A DNA stretch of 64,000 nt from Perognathus longimembris pacificus (taxonomy: Eukaryota; Chordata; Mammalia; Rodentia; Heteromyidae). The stretch is from positions 72,541,798 through 72,605,797 of the forward strand of contig NC_063167.1 of the NCBI RefSeq assembly GCF_023159225.1, written 5' to 3'. Of this stretch, positions 58,009 to 64,000 are shown piece after piece. Positions within the stretch are counted from its first letter, which is position 1. Each line of letters opens with the position of its first letter. A program made the position numbers and the translations under genes. The notes under the pieces are model-generated. The model worked only from the letters and a program-made list of their open reading frames with translations. It searched no databases and was not told the origin of the DNA.

Positions 58009-60414
58009 TTAGAGTCTGTCTTGACTGAATCCCACATCTCTCTGCACTTAGGTTTATTGGATGTTGTAGTGCTGCAATCTGGTGTAATCTGGAGTTTCTT
58101 CCCCATCAGCCCCTCCCCTCTGGGAGCGTCGTATTCCTGGCCAACCTTTTGAGCTTCACTATCTGGCCATAAGATCGGGAACCTGAGCTGTTAATAGAAC
58201 TAAAGTGATTTTTTAAAAATCTCCTGGGAGATTACATGTATGCCTTTTAACTCTGCACTCATCTCAAGTGACCTCTCTATCCTTCCAGTTATTGATTCAT
58301 ACCAGGCAGGCAGCAAGCTCAGAGTGGATGTGGGTGGGAGGAGGAGAGGCAGCTGGAGGACTGATACACACAGCCGGATCTGTACCACGGAACAGGCGCA
58401 GCAAGAAGGGGAGGTCATGTTTGTCTAGGACCCTGGATCCTTGGAAAGTATTAAAATGGGGTTTGTGGTTAGGCATTTATGTTAGTCAGCTTTCTGTCAC
58501 TATGATAAAATATGTGTCATAAACAACTTTTGAGAGTTTCAAGCAAGCCAGGTGGCTCACACTTATCATCCTAGCTACTCAGAAGGTTGAGATCTAAAGA
58601 TCACAGTTCAAAGTCAGCCCAGGCAGGAAAGTCTGTGAGACTCTTATCTCCAATGAACCCCAAAAATCTGTTAGTGGAGAGCTCCAGCTTTCAGAGGAAA
58701 AGCTAAGAAGGAACACATCCCAGGACATGCGCTCATGCACATACATGCACACACACACACACACACACACATACACACACATACAGAGCGGTTACTTACA
58801 CTCATATAAAACTCAATATCCTTAGCCCACTCCACAAGGCTCTGTGCAGTCTGTTCCTCTAACAGACCAGGGTCTTCCTCACTTCAAATTGTTATTATTC
58901 CTTCCCCATAGAATACCTTTTGCTCCTATCTTCATCTGATTTCCACCCTCCTCACTGAGGTTTCAATGTGCCTTTTCCCAAATCTTAAATTCCTCTGCAC
59001 TTTCCTTCATTTACCACAACAGTGATTAATACTGCTGTAGGTAATTGCTTAAGAGTTGGCTGTCTATGTAGGAAGAGATTTCTAATGGAGTATTTTGAAA
59101 GAAACAAATGACAATAAGTGTTTTCTCTCCCAGGCCCAGGAGCCCTGTGGAATGGAATCTCGTTGATTAATGATGTGTTTCTCTCCACAGAGAGTATTTT
59201 GGAGAGGACGATGGGGAAATGGTACCCAGAATGTGTAATGCTGCTGGTAAGGATGTCAAGTTTTGTTCAAATCTCCATTTCCTCTAGCATTCCCTTGCAT
59301 TTTGGTTCCATTGGGTTCATCATGGCAGTTTCTGTAAACGTTTGTAAATTTACAAAGTTGCACATACTCATAATGTAGTATATAATTCTCCACGTGGAAT
59401 TCCCCAGTGGAGAATTATATGCCACAGATAATTACATGTGTTAGGAGGCAGTACAGAGTTGTAAATCTTAACTGATATTCTCATGTGACTGCCTCACACC
59501 TTAATGAGACTATGATGGCAAGATTAAAGTCAAGTGTAAAAAGATTCAAATAAATTCTGCTGCTAATGTGAAATCTATAACTGAATATTAAAATGGATTA
59601 TTCAAATGGTTCATGATTGTATCTGTGTGCCTCACTATTACAGTGACTCTGTAAGAATTCATATGATATTGCTTTGTAACTATTAATACCTTATCAAGAA
59701 ATTGGTAGCTGCAATTGTTATTTTTTCCTGGATAGTACCTGAAAAATCCTTTGTAGGGAGATTTGTAGAAACACTTCTTCATTCTAAGAGGCTTCATTGT
59801 TATTCTTCTGAAGACTATTTTGGCTATTTATTTATCATGTAGCAAATAATCCTAGAATTCAATGGATTAGTAAAGGAGTTAGCAACTGGGTGCCTGTGAC
59901 TCAAGCTTATACTCTTAGCTATCAGTGCTCCAATTCTGGCTTTAAAAAAACCCCACAAACCTGGTTAATTGGAGATAAGAGTCTCATGGACTTTCCTGCC
60001 CCAGCTGGGTTTGCAATGTGATCCTCAGCTCTCAGCCTCCTTAACAGCTAGGATTATGAGTGTGCGCCTCTAGCATCTGGCTTGGAAACCCTTATTGAAA
60101 CGATCATTTTTTTCTATATGGCATGAAATTGCTTTGTATTTTGCAAAGACCAAATTATTTTAGAAAAAAAACCCAATTGTCTGTCCTTTGTAAGAATCTG
60201 CCAGTTGTAAGGATCACAGTGCCTTCATTACACAAACCTTTGTTCTTGTGGTTGTATTTCAGCCTTATTTAGTGACACCAAAGACCGGGGGCCTCCAGGG
60301 CAGCCACAGATCTGGAGAAGTGGGGAGAAGGCGGCCTTTGCGCAGACACACACCTTGAGAGCATTCGAGAAGCTCCCACAAGTGCAGACACAGGCTCTTC
60401 GAGACTTTGAGAAG
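31818..60414 (+). CDS. PDE4DIP: PDE4DIP (myomegalin), 5' part: exons 1-3; gene continues past window
   Basis: Joining 31818-32038, 59191-59246 and 60263-60414 gives 429 nt, 143 uninterrupted codons ending at phase 0. The N-terminus is Arg/Pro/Cys-rich with an acidic-alanine stretch ([14 protein letters not shown]). It is followed by [14 protein letters not shown] and then [20 protein letters not shown] to [12 protein letters not shown]. These blocks match my memory of the long myomegalin N-terminus. Myomegalin is a large coiled-coil scaffold at the Golgi and centrosome, a CDK5RAP2 relative that binds AKAP9, EB1 and gamma-tubulin complexes and was first described as a PDE4D partner. Only the region before the coiled coils is present. 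Neighbouring SEC22B in divergent orientation supports the call. Confidence 0.93.
32943..33160 (-). mobile_element. ID plus 7SL-like SINE
   Basis: In reverse, an ID monomer (ending CACACCCCAGCCCC) is followed by a 7SL-like part without a clear Geo segment. Confidence 0.65.
33590..33800 (-). mobile_element. 7SL/Geo SINE
   Basis: This degenerate reverse copy is followed by a pyrimidine tract. Confidence 0.7.
33808..33898. repeat. (TCC)n/(TTCC)n pyrimidine tract
   Basis: TTCC repeats are followed by TCC repeats. The tract borders the L1 3' end and may derive from its tail. Confidence 0.9.
33899..35050 (-). mobile_element. L1 3' region, about 1.15 kb
   Basis: The reverse L1 includes GAGGGGTTACACTTTCATAG at its 3' end. 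Further in is the classic antisense L1 3' text (CCCAAAAGTGGGGCTGCTGG, TTTGATTTGCATTTC). No reverse-transcriptase frame is retained. A 9-bp tandem repeat lies at 34071-34106. Confidence 0.92.
35051..35130. repeat. Pyrimidine-rich (TCC)n tract
   Basis: Mixed TCC/TTC repeats border the L1 and the next SINE. Confidence 0.9.
35138..35333 (-). mobile_element. 7SL/Geo SINE
   Basis: This is a diverged reverse copy in PDE4DIP intron 1. Confidence 0.75.
35356..35567 (-). mobile_element. IDL-Geo-type SINE
   Basis: This intact reverse copy has a 15-T tail and ends GCCATATTCCCAGCCC. Confidence 0.92.
35955..36260 (+). mobile_element. 7SL/Geo SINE with (CA)n tail
   Basis: The copy ends CCCAGTACTC, then a CA/CG-rich link and a CA tract (36210-36260). 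Confidence 0.88.
37172..37412 (+). mobile_element. 7SL/Geo SINE
   Basis: This is a forward copy. Unrecognised unique sequence lies on both sides. Confidence 0.8.
37759..37970 (+). mobile_element. 7SL/Geo SINE
   Basis: This forward copy starts near AGGTGCAGGTAAGTTCATGA. Confidence 0.78.
38341..38442. repeat. (GGAA)n/(GGGA)n purine tract
   Basis: This tract has GGAA and GGGA tetranucleotides with interruptions. It follows a short 7SL-like piece (38302-38345). Confidence 0.92.
38871..39060 (-). mobile_element. IDL-Geo-type SINE
   Basis: This reverse copy lies between two L1 3'-region pieces (38760-38865 and 39061 onward). Confidence 0.88.
39061..40030 (-). mobile_element. L1 3' region, interrupted
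   Basis: The antisense L1 text (GATGGGCATCTAAACAG, CATTCCTTTGGAAGTATGCC) is split at about 39545. It resumes at 39963 with the duplicated GGTAGTGCTATTTTTA, then GGAGGAACCTCCATACTGAT. Confidence 0.85.
39546..39962 (-). mobile_element. IDL-Geo SINE split by a second IDL-Geo
   Basis: The outer copy (39546-39662 and 39863-39962) is inserted in L1. The inner copy (39663-39862) interrupts its right monomer, with CTTCTGGC-GTTTTCT-like sequence repeated at both borders. Confidence 0.9.
40122..40335 (+). mobile_element. 7SL/Geo SINE
   Basis: The left part is close to consensus: GCGCTGGTGGCTCACACCTG. Confidence 0.85.
40480..40624 (+). mobile_element. L1 3' end fragment
   Basis: GGGAAGAGGTGATATTATCT and CTAACCCCTCTGTACATCAC lie before an A/T-rich tail. 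Confidence 0.65.
40641..40854 (+). mobile_element. IDL-Geo-type SINE
   Basis: The perfect target duplication AAAAAGCCTAAAATAG lies at 40625-40640 and 40855-40870. The tail is AAAC-rich. Confidence 0.95.
40905..41115 (+). mobile_element. 7SL/Geo SINE
   Basis: This is a forward copy whose right monomer is shortened. Confidence 0.78.
41265..41390. repeat. (GA)n microsatellite
   Basis: About 33 GA units (41265-41330) pass into CAGAGA-type repeats. Confidence 0.98.
42077..42286 (-). mobile_element. 7SL/Geo SINE
   Basis: This is a reverse copy. The 1-kb unique region to its right contains no SINE. Confidence 0.82.
42977..43364 (+). mobile_element. ID monomer, CA tract and 7SL/Geo SINE in series
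   Basis: An ID copy (GGGCTGAGATGTAGCTCAGT, B box GGTTTGATCCCCAG) is followed by a CA tract (43060-43090), a 7SL/Geo copy (43100-43322) and a second CA tract to 43364. Confidence 0.82.
43459..43662 (+). mobile_element. IDL-Geo-type SINE
   Basis: The target AAGAATGGAAA is duplicated around it (43445 and about 43664). Confidence 0.9.
43840..44065 (+). mobile_element. 7SL/Geo SINE
   Basis: This is a forward copy with a small deletion in the left part. Confidence 0.78.
44351..44640 (-). mobile_element. 7SL/Geo SINE with GT/GC alternating tail
   Basis: A purine-pyrimidine alternating tract (44351-44411) leads into the right monomer at GGTCTTGGGTCTTTAACTCA. Confidence 0.85.
45250..45695 (+). mobile_element. 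7SL/Geo SINE split by IDL-Geo
   Basis: The left part is at 45250-45330. The remainder, from 45531, repeats AAGATTCAA before continuing AGCCTGGGCAGGAAAG. Confidence 0.88.
45331..45530 (+). mobile_element. IDL-Geo-type SINE (nested)
   Basis: This near-consensus forward copy with a 17-A tail sits inside the 7SL/Geo element. Confidence 0.92.
45845..45960 (+). mobile_element. MIR-like fragment
   Basis: ATGATCTTGTTTACTCTCAT and TTTAAGTGACTTACCAGAGC follow the reverse MIR/L2 core. Confidence 0.5.
45985..46206 (-). mobile_element. 7SL/Geo SINE
   Basis: This is a reverse copy ending GAGTCACCATGCCTAGCTG. Confidence 0.82.
46292..46482 (+). mobile_element. IDL-Geo-type SINE
   Basis: This somewhat diverged forward copy carries GGGCTGGGAATGTGGCTTAG. 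Confidence 0.87.
46900..47140 (-). mobile_element. 7SL/Geo SINE
   Basis: This is a reverse copy. Confidence 0.8.
47390..47756 (+). mobile_element. 7SL/Geo SINE split by ID monomer
   Basis: The left part is at 47390-47530. An ID copy (GTCTGAGATGTAGCTTAGTG) with an A/G-rich tail occupies about 47531-47640. The right monomer follows. Confidence 0.75.
47820..49330 (+). promoter_or_regulatory. PDE4DIP: Intronic CpG island / PDE4DIP promoter 1B
   Basis: About 1.5 kb of GC- and CpG-rich, SINE-free sequence interrupts the otherwise AT- and repeat-rich intron 1. It contains the phase-2 start exon at 48878-48897. An RFX X-box-like sequence, GTTGCTGTGGAAAC, lies at 48083-48096, one mismatch from the right half consensus. 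Long open frames on both strands here reflect GC content and are not called as genes. Confidence 0.7.
48878..48897 (+). CDS. PDE4DIP: PDE4DIP alternative first coding exon (1B)
   Basis: ATG GAG CGG ACG TGG TCC AG codes MERTWS plus two bases of Arg, followed at once by a donor (AG|GTGGGT). Twenty nucleotides leave phase 2, the same as exon 1A, so splicing to 59191 gives [19 protein letters not shown] in frame. It lies in the middle of an intronic CpG island. I recall a short-N-terminus myomegalin isoform of this form, but cannot check it here. No transcript evidence is available from sequence alone. Confidence 0.72.
50236..50625 (+). mobile_element. ID/B1 fragments and L1 3' end
   Basis: There is an ID-B1 composite (50236-50360), an L1 3' end (50370-50475, TGTACAACTACTTAAG) and a B1 monomer (50490-50625, CACATGGTGGGGCACAATTG). 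Confidence 0.65.
50760..50960 (-). mobile_element. 7SL/Geo SINE, partial
   Basis: The right monomer is truncated. The left part ends GATTATAGGTGTGAGCTACT. Confidence 0.75.
50985..51660 (-). mobile_element. Old L1 3' region split by SINE
   Basis: L1-type antisense text (GTATATAAGTGAAATTACATG, CATTTATCCATTCTGTTG) is interrupted at 51188 and resumes at 51424 with ATGATGGTGTTTCTAATGAA. Confidence 0.7.
51189..51423 (-). mobile_element. 7SL/Geo SINE (nested in L1)
   Basis: The target TTATGATG-TGTTTCT is repeated on both sides with one difference. Confidence 0.88.
51668..51905 (+). mobile_element. 7SL/Geo SINE with (CA)n tail
   Basis: This forward copy ends in an uninterrupted CA tract from 51869. 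Confidence 0.87.
52602..52832 (-). mobile_element. 7SL/Geo SINE
   Basis: This is a reverse copy from TTTGTGCCAGTACTGGGGCT to ACCAGCACCCGACTT. Confidence 0.83.
52985..53136 (-). mobile_element. IDL-Geo-type SINE, shortened
   Basis: This reverse copy lost the first part of the right monomer and a segment of the ID part. Confidence 0.75.
53302..53713 (-). mobile_element. L1 3' end, 412 bp, with target duplication
   Basis: The 17-bp direct repeat TTCTGTTTTAAACTCTT flanks the insert exactly (53285-53301, 53714-53730). The content matches 33899-34260. Confidence 0.95.
53985..54370 (-). mobile_element. 7SL/Geo SINE with GT tail, split by L1 end
   Basis: A GT tract (53980-54022) starts the reverse copy. 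It is interrupted at 54153 by a short L1 and resumes at 54271 with the duplicated GAATTTCTCAG. Confidence 0.87.
54153..54270 (+). mobile_element. Very short L1 3' end (about 118 bp)
   Basis: It holds only a G-run, CAAACAGTACAAGAAATGTA, the TTTGATAATAAAAATTTG 3' end and an A tail. The flanking duplication shows a genuine, severely truncated insertion. Confidence 0.92.
55045..55275 (+). mobile_element. 7SL/Geo SINE
   Basis: The forward copy begins CCAAGGCGCTGGTGGCTCAT. Confidence 0.85.
55296..55501 (-). mobile_element. IDL-Geo-type SINE
   Basis: The target TATTCAATTCATTTT is duplicated at both ends. Confidence 0.92.
55725..56010 (+). mobile_element. Reverse Geo piece followed by forward 7SL/Geo SINE
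   Basis: A reverse right-monomer fragment (55725-55790) abuts a full forward copy (55795-56005). Confidence 0.75.
57043..57296 (+). mobile_element. 7SL/Geo SINE with CA tail
   Basis: The forward copy ends GGACTGGTGCATGCGTGCGT and a short CA run. Confidence 0.83.
57405..57630 (-). mobile_element. 7SL/Geo SINE
   Basis: This is a reverse copy. Confidence 0.82.
57640..57865 (+). mobile_element. L1 3' end, second subfamily
   Basis: TACAGTCATTATATTAAGTG and CAAGATGCATCGTAC are shared with 26925-27160. Confidence 0.65.
57976..58007. repeat. (GT)n microsatellite
   Basis: Sixteen GT units are not attached to a SINE, unlike most such tracts here. A similar free tract is at 30652-30682. Confidence 0.97.
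58545..58785 (+). mobile_element. 7SL/Geo SINE with (CA)n tail
   Basis: The forward copy has a shortened right monomer and a CA tract from about 58748. Confidence 0.82.
59191..59246 (+). CDS. PDE4DIP: PDE4DIP coding exon 2
   Basis: This exon carries 56 nt coding the end of Arg74 to Ala92 plus one base of Ala93. The acceptor is CTCTCCACAG| and the donor is CTG|GTAAGG. It codes [18 protein letters not shown], an acidic block that is the first segment shared by both putative start exons. Confidence 0.9.
59247..60262 (+). other. PDE4DIP: PDE4DIP intron 2
   Basis: This intron is 1016 bp, mostly AT-rich unique sequence. One degenerate reverse-oriented 7SL/Geo SINE lies at about 59930-60085. Confidence 0.9.
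59930..60085 (-). mobile_element. 7SL/Geo SINE, partial
   Basis: The right monomer is reduced. CTGGTTAATTGGAGATAAGA and the 7SL part remain. Confidence 0.75.
60263..60414 (+). CDS. PDE4DIP: PDE4DIP coding exon 3
   Basis: This exon carries 152 nt coding the end of Ala93 through Lys143, with segments [18 protein letters not shown] and [11 protein letters not shown]. The acceptor is TATTTCAG| and the donor is AAG|GTAAGA, ending at phase 0. The next exon, expected to begin the HLNDLKKENF coiled coil, was not found before 64000. Confidence 0.95.
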
Positions 60415-60767
60415 GTAAGACAGATGGCTAGAGAATTTCAATCATCTCAGCTAGAAGCAGTGATGCCTTATTAAATGATAATCTATAGACTGACTGGCTC
60501 ATGGGCAATGGCTACCCTAATAGCATTTCTTTTGGGAGTAAATGTCTAGGACCATGTGTTCTGTTAGCCAGAGGCTGTGAACCATGGTTTGTAGGTGGGT
60601 GCTTATACCAGCAGAGTCTGTCTTACTGTTAGACTCACTGCTCAGATAAACTCAGGATGGTTAAATGACACCATGAATGTTGGCCCAGTCAGCCAACATC
60701 ATATTCACCATTGATACTACAGACATCAGGGTACTGTCTACTCTGCCCAGCACCATTCATTTTCTGA

Positions 60768-60985
60768 ATGCTGGTGGCTCACACCTGTCATCCTACCTAC
60801 CCAGGAGGCTGAGATCTGAGGATCTTGGTTTGAAGCCAGCCAGCCCAGGTAGACAGATCCTAGAGACTCTTATCTCCACTTACGAGAAAAAGTCCAGAAA
60901 TTGAGGTATGGCTCAAGCCTTGAGCAGAAAATATAAGCAAGAGTGTGAGGTCCTGAGTCCAGGGGCTGGCACCAAAAAACAAACA
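60768..60985 (+). mobile_element. 7SL/Geo SINE
   Basis: The forward copy in PDE4DIP intron 3 is followed by AAAC/AAAT-rich tail repeats to 61015. Confidence 0.83.
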
Positions 60986-61299
60986 AACAAACAAATAAAT
61001 AAATAAATAAAAAGAATAACAAAATTGTTGGGTCCTCAGATTTGGCCAAGAGCAATAACTGACAGTGGGATATAGATTCCCAGCACCCTGGGAGTCAGGT
61101 TGACCCCAGGAGGTCTGCCCCTTGGAATTTATCCACTTGGATTTAAATGGCCCAGAAAGAAGCCAGACTTTGTTACACCCATGTTCTATAAAAAGAAACA
61201 GCTATTTGGTGCCCCCTGGGGGAATGTCTCGGGAATGGACCTCGCTTGACTGTGGTGCAAACACGTCCTAGGGTTTCTTTTGTCTTTTTTTTTCTCTTT

Positions 61300-61520
61300 T
61301 CTTAAGGCTTATACTAAGGTTTGAACTCAGAGACTCATGCTCTACTTAGCATTCTCACTATACCACTTAAGCCATATTCACTTCTGGTATTTTGGAGTGC
61401 TTAACTGGAGATAAGATTTTTCTGGGATTTTCCTGCCAGGCTGGCTTTGAACTGTGATCCACATATCTCAGCCTCCTGAATAGCTAGGATTACAAGCATG
61501 TGCTACCAGTGCCCAGCTTC
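61300..61520 (-). mobile_element. 7SL/Geo SINE
   Basis: This is a reverse copy ending ATGTGCTACCAGTGCCCAGC. Confidence 0.8.
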
Positions 61521-61584
61521 TTTCATTTGTAAGTTATTTTGGACATAAAATACTGAAATTCCATTTTTAACAAATTATTGTGTT

Positions 61585-61810
61585 AAACCAGGTGGTGGCT
61601 CATGCCTATAATCCTAGCTATTTAGGAAGTTGAGATCTGAGGATAGAGGTTCAAAGCCAGCCAGTCTGTGAAACACTTTTCTCCAATTCACCATCAGAAA
61701 AATGGGAGTGGCACTGTGGTTCAAAGTGTTAGAGTGCTAGCTTCGAGCAAAAAAGTTGAGGGATAGTGCCTAGGCCCTGAGTTCAAGCCCCAATGATCAA
61801 TACACATATA
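61585..61810 (+). mobile_element. 7SL/Geo SINE
   Basis: This forward copy lies about 65 bp from the preceding reverse copy. Confidence 0.83.
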
Positions 61811-61959
61811 TATGTTGTTGCAGTGGTCTTACCCTGTTTTTCTGCAATTGTTCCTATAATTTTCCCTAGGCATCATTTGGCAATCATAATAATTGATGTA
61901 TAACAATTGAAAAGAATACTCTTGGTCTTAACTGGCTCCAAAGTTGTCACTGATACAGA

Positions 61960-62158
61960 GTTGTTTTTTTTTTTTTTTTTAAACTCTGGGCCTGAGCATT
62001 GTCCCTGGCTTCTTTTTGCTCAAGGCTAGTTAGCACTCTGCCACTTGAACCACAGCACCACTTCTGGCCATTTTCTGTATATGTGGTGCTGGGGAATTGA
62101 ACCCAGGGCTTCATGTATACGAGACAAGCACTCTTGCCACTAGCCTATATTCCCAGCC
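61960..62158 (-). mobile_element. IDL-Geo-type SINE
   Basis: An 18-T tail leads into the reverse copy, which lacks the first bases of the right monomer. Confidence 0.87.
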
Positions 62159-62692
62159 TAGATTTTTTAAAGACAGTTTTCAGTACTATATTGAGTGAAT
62201 TGTTACTGTTTTTGTTGTTGTTTGTCTTTAGTTTACATTTCAATTACTTGTCTTCTGGTTTGTTGAAGCAGTATTAGGAATTATTGACAAGTCGGTTGCA
62301 GAAGGCTTCCACTCCCTGACTTATATACAGCTTTTCTAGAAACAACTTCCTGCTCTTTAACTGGCAGACAGAATCTAGCCACAGTAAGTCAGCCTCTGAG
62401 GCCCCTGCCTAAGTTGACAAACCCTCCCACAGCGGGTCAAAAAAGAAGACCACTAAAATGGGGGAGAATTTTAAACTTTTTTTTTTCCTTATGGAACTCT
62501 GTGATTCTGAGTAATCTGAATCTGGGTCATGTGGCTACTGACTTTAGGAAAGGCAATTCAGTGTTTTCCCAGTGTGCCTCTGTAATTACAGCCTTGGAAA
62601 ATTAGTGCAACTGGTGAACTATATTTTCATTATTTTGGAAAGTGGCATTTACACTTGCGTTGCCACAGCATTTCCAGCATTCTAGTTTGGGT

Positions 62693-62935
62693 TTCACTGT
62701 GTCTTTCTCTTTTCTTTCTTTTTTTTCCCCCTTTCTTCTTTTTCTTTTCCTTTCCTTCCTCCCTTCCGTCTTTCTTTCTTTTTTCTTTTTTTCTTTGCTG
62801 GTCCTGAGGCTTGAACTCAGGGCCTGGGCACTGTCCCTGAGATTCTCTGTGCTCAAGTCTAGCACTCTACCACTTGAACCACAGCTCCACTTCTGGATTT
62901 TTCTGAGTAGTTTATTAGAGATTAGAGTCTCCAAT
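62693..62935 (-). mobile_element. Pyrimidine tract and partial 7SL/Geo SINE
   Basis: A TTTC/CTTT tract (62693-62795), the likely expanded tail, leads into the reverse right monomer. The left part is lost after 62935. Confidence 0.75.
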
Positions 62936-63479
62936 CAACCCTGCATCTCTGGGCTCAGCAAGTAATGTCCATCAAAGGAGTCACTCAGCAAATGAGCCAT
63001 TGGTAGACAAACCCCATGCCCAGCTGTGTTGACTGGAATGGTCTGGTGGGCATCTAGTTGAGTCCCTGGGAGGGCCAGTACCACCGCAGCCCAGCAGACA
63101 CTTTCCATGCAGCCCATCTGACTGTCTCTGGCAGCCCTATTTCTGGCTGGACCATCTATTTTGGGTGGCCAGGGAAGTTGTTGTTTGTTTTGTTTTTATA
63201 TAGTCCTCAGGGCTCTGTCGTGATGATGTGATGATGATGATGACATCTTGTTATTTTGGGAGTGGGAGGCATGGGTGTGTATGTGTGGTTGGGAGATGGC
63301 AGGAACATCATCTGGAACTCCATCCTTTAAGCACGCGGTAAGCTGCCTGCGACAGCATTGCCATCAATCAACCTGTCCTAGCTCTCCTGTCTCCTGGCCA
63401 AGTGTGCAACGGAGTGCTTCTGAGAATTACACAGAATGTTGAATGATAATAGTAGCTTAGCAGCTAATTTTATTTATTT

Positions 63480-63695
63480 GTTATTTTTACTTTTTGTTCA
63501 GGTATTGGCGCTTGACTTTAGGGCCTCACACTCTTGCATGGCTGGTTGGTGCTTTCCCACTTGAGCCACATCTCTACTTCTGGCTTTTTGCTGGCTAAGT
63601 GGACATAAGAGTTTTTACATGGGCTGTCATTGAACTCTGATCCTCAGCCTCCTGAGTAGCCAAGATCACAGGCATGAGCCTGGCTTGAGGATCCC
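63480..63695 (-). mobile_element. 7SL/Geo SINE
   Basis: This is a reverse copy with a shortened right monomer. Confidence 0.78.
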
Positions 63696-63859
63696 CTTTG
63701 GAACGAGGCTGGAGGCCTGAGACAGCAGGGAAGTAGAGGGCTGTTAGCTGCCAGAATCCCTGGCTCTCAGAGGTCATGTGATCTAGTATGGCAGCTCCAA
63801 CCAGTAAGGAATATGGAGTCCAAAGGTAGAAATTGTGGTCTGTATACCTCCTCTTTCTA

Positions 63860-63975
63860 GATCAGCTGGACAGCTAATCTCTTGATGTCCCTCTTTCTTA
63901 ACCAGTGAAATGTGGGTAATAATATCTAATTTTTGTACACTAGAGGTCATAGAGAAGATACAAAGGAGAAATGTA
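63860..63975 (+). mobile_element. MIR-like fragment
   Basis: CCCTCTTTCTTAACCAGTGA and AATGTGGGTAATAATATCTA follow the MIR core (TGTAAAATGGGGATAATAAT type). Confidence 0.6.
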
Positions 63976-64000
63976 CAAGAGAGTGCTATCCATTGTCAAA

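Larger units (their letters stand above)
32039..59190 (+). other. PDE4DIP: PDE4DIP intron 1 (27 kb): repeats plus candidate regulatory spacer
   Basis: The intron holds SINE/L1 clusters at 32.9-36.2, 38.3-41.4, 43-47.8, 50.2-55.5 and 57.0-58.8 kb, and CpG island 1B. The main SINE-free stretches are 32481-32935, 36262-37170, 37413-37758, 41386-42076, 42286-42780, 49331-50230, 51906-52600, 54371-55040, 56000-57040 and 58790-59190. No further exon in phase with PDE4DIP was recognised in them. Confidence 0.8.
60415..64000 (+). other. PDE4DIP: PDE4DIP intron 3 (partial)
   Basis: The intron starts with GTAAGA and runs off the window. It holds five SINEs, a pyrimidine tract and a MIR-like fragment. 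Unique stretches at 60985-61300, 62160-62690 and 62936-63480 show no coding exon I can support. Confidence 0.8.

Overview
This is mammalian nuclear DNA, almost certainly from a rodent of the Geomyoidea (kangaroo rat, pocket mouse or pocket gopher). The window is dense with a dimeric SINE that matches my memory of IDL-Geo: an ID/tRNA-Ala-like left monomer with a non-ID right monomer. A second family carries the same right monomer behind a 7SL/B1-like left part. Exact species is not determined. There are no bacterial or viral genes, and no tRNA, rRNA or CRISPR features; the few old simple ID copies are SINEs.

Two protein genes lie head to head. SEC22B is on the minus strand and complete: five coding exons between 28287 (start) and 12021 (stop) splice into an exact 215-codon frame with all phases matching. 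The 3' UTR runs leftward to somewhere between about 11.4 and 10.5 kb. PDE4DIP (myomegalin) is on the plus strand and only its 5' end is present: a CpG-island first exon (31818-32038), exon 2 (59191-59246) and exon 3 (60263-60414), giving 143 in-frame codons. The rest of the gene lies beyond position 64000. A second CpG island inside its 27-kb first intron (about 47.8-49.3 kb) holds a 20-nt coding segment (48878-48897) with a consensus donor in the same phase as exon 1. It is best read as an alternative first exon. The SEC22B-PDE4DIP adjacency and divergent orientation agree with the mouse map as I remember it.

Layout: 1-10.5 kb is intergenic and repeat-rich. 10.5-28.4 kb is SEC22B. 28.4-31.7 kb is the divergent intergenic interval. 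31.8-64 kb is the 5' part of PDE4DIP. Everything outside exons and CpG islands is SINEs (often nested, with clear target-site duplications), 5'-truncated L1 3' ends, old MIR/L2 pieces, microsatellites and unique spacer.

The two genes share no reaction but both act on early secretory membranes. SEC22B is the R-SNARE of ER-Golgi traffic, and myomegalin is a Golgi/centrosome scaffold. I found no wholly new biological system. The items most worth a second look are the PDE4DIP alternative first exon, a 35-40 bp minisatellite beside the SEC22B exon 1 donor, a tandem RFX-half-site-like 14-mer upstream of PDE4DIP exon 1, and the modular SINE right monomer whose copies often end in CA microsatellites.
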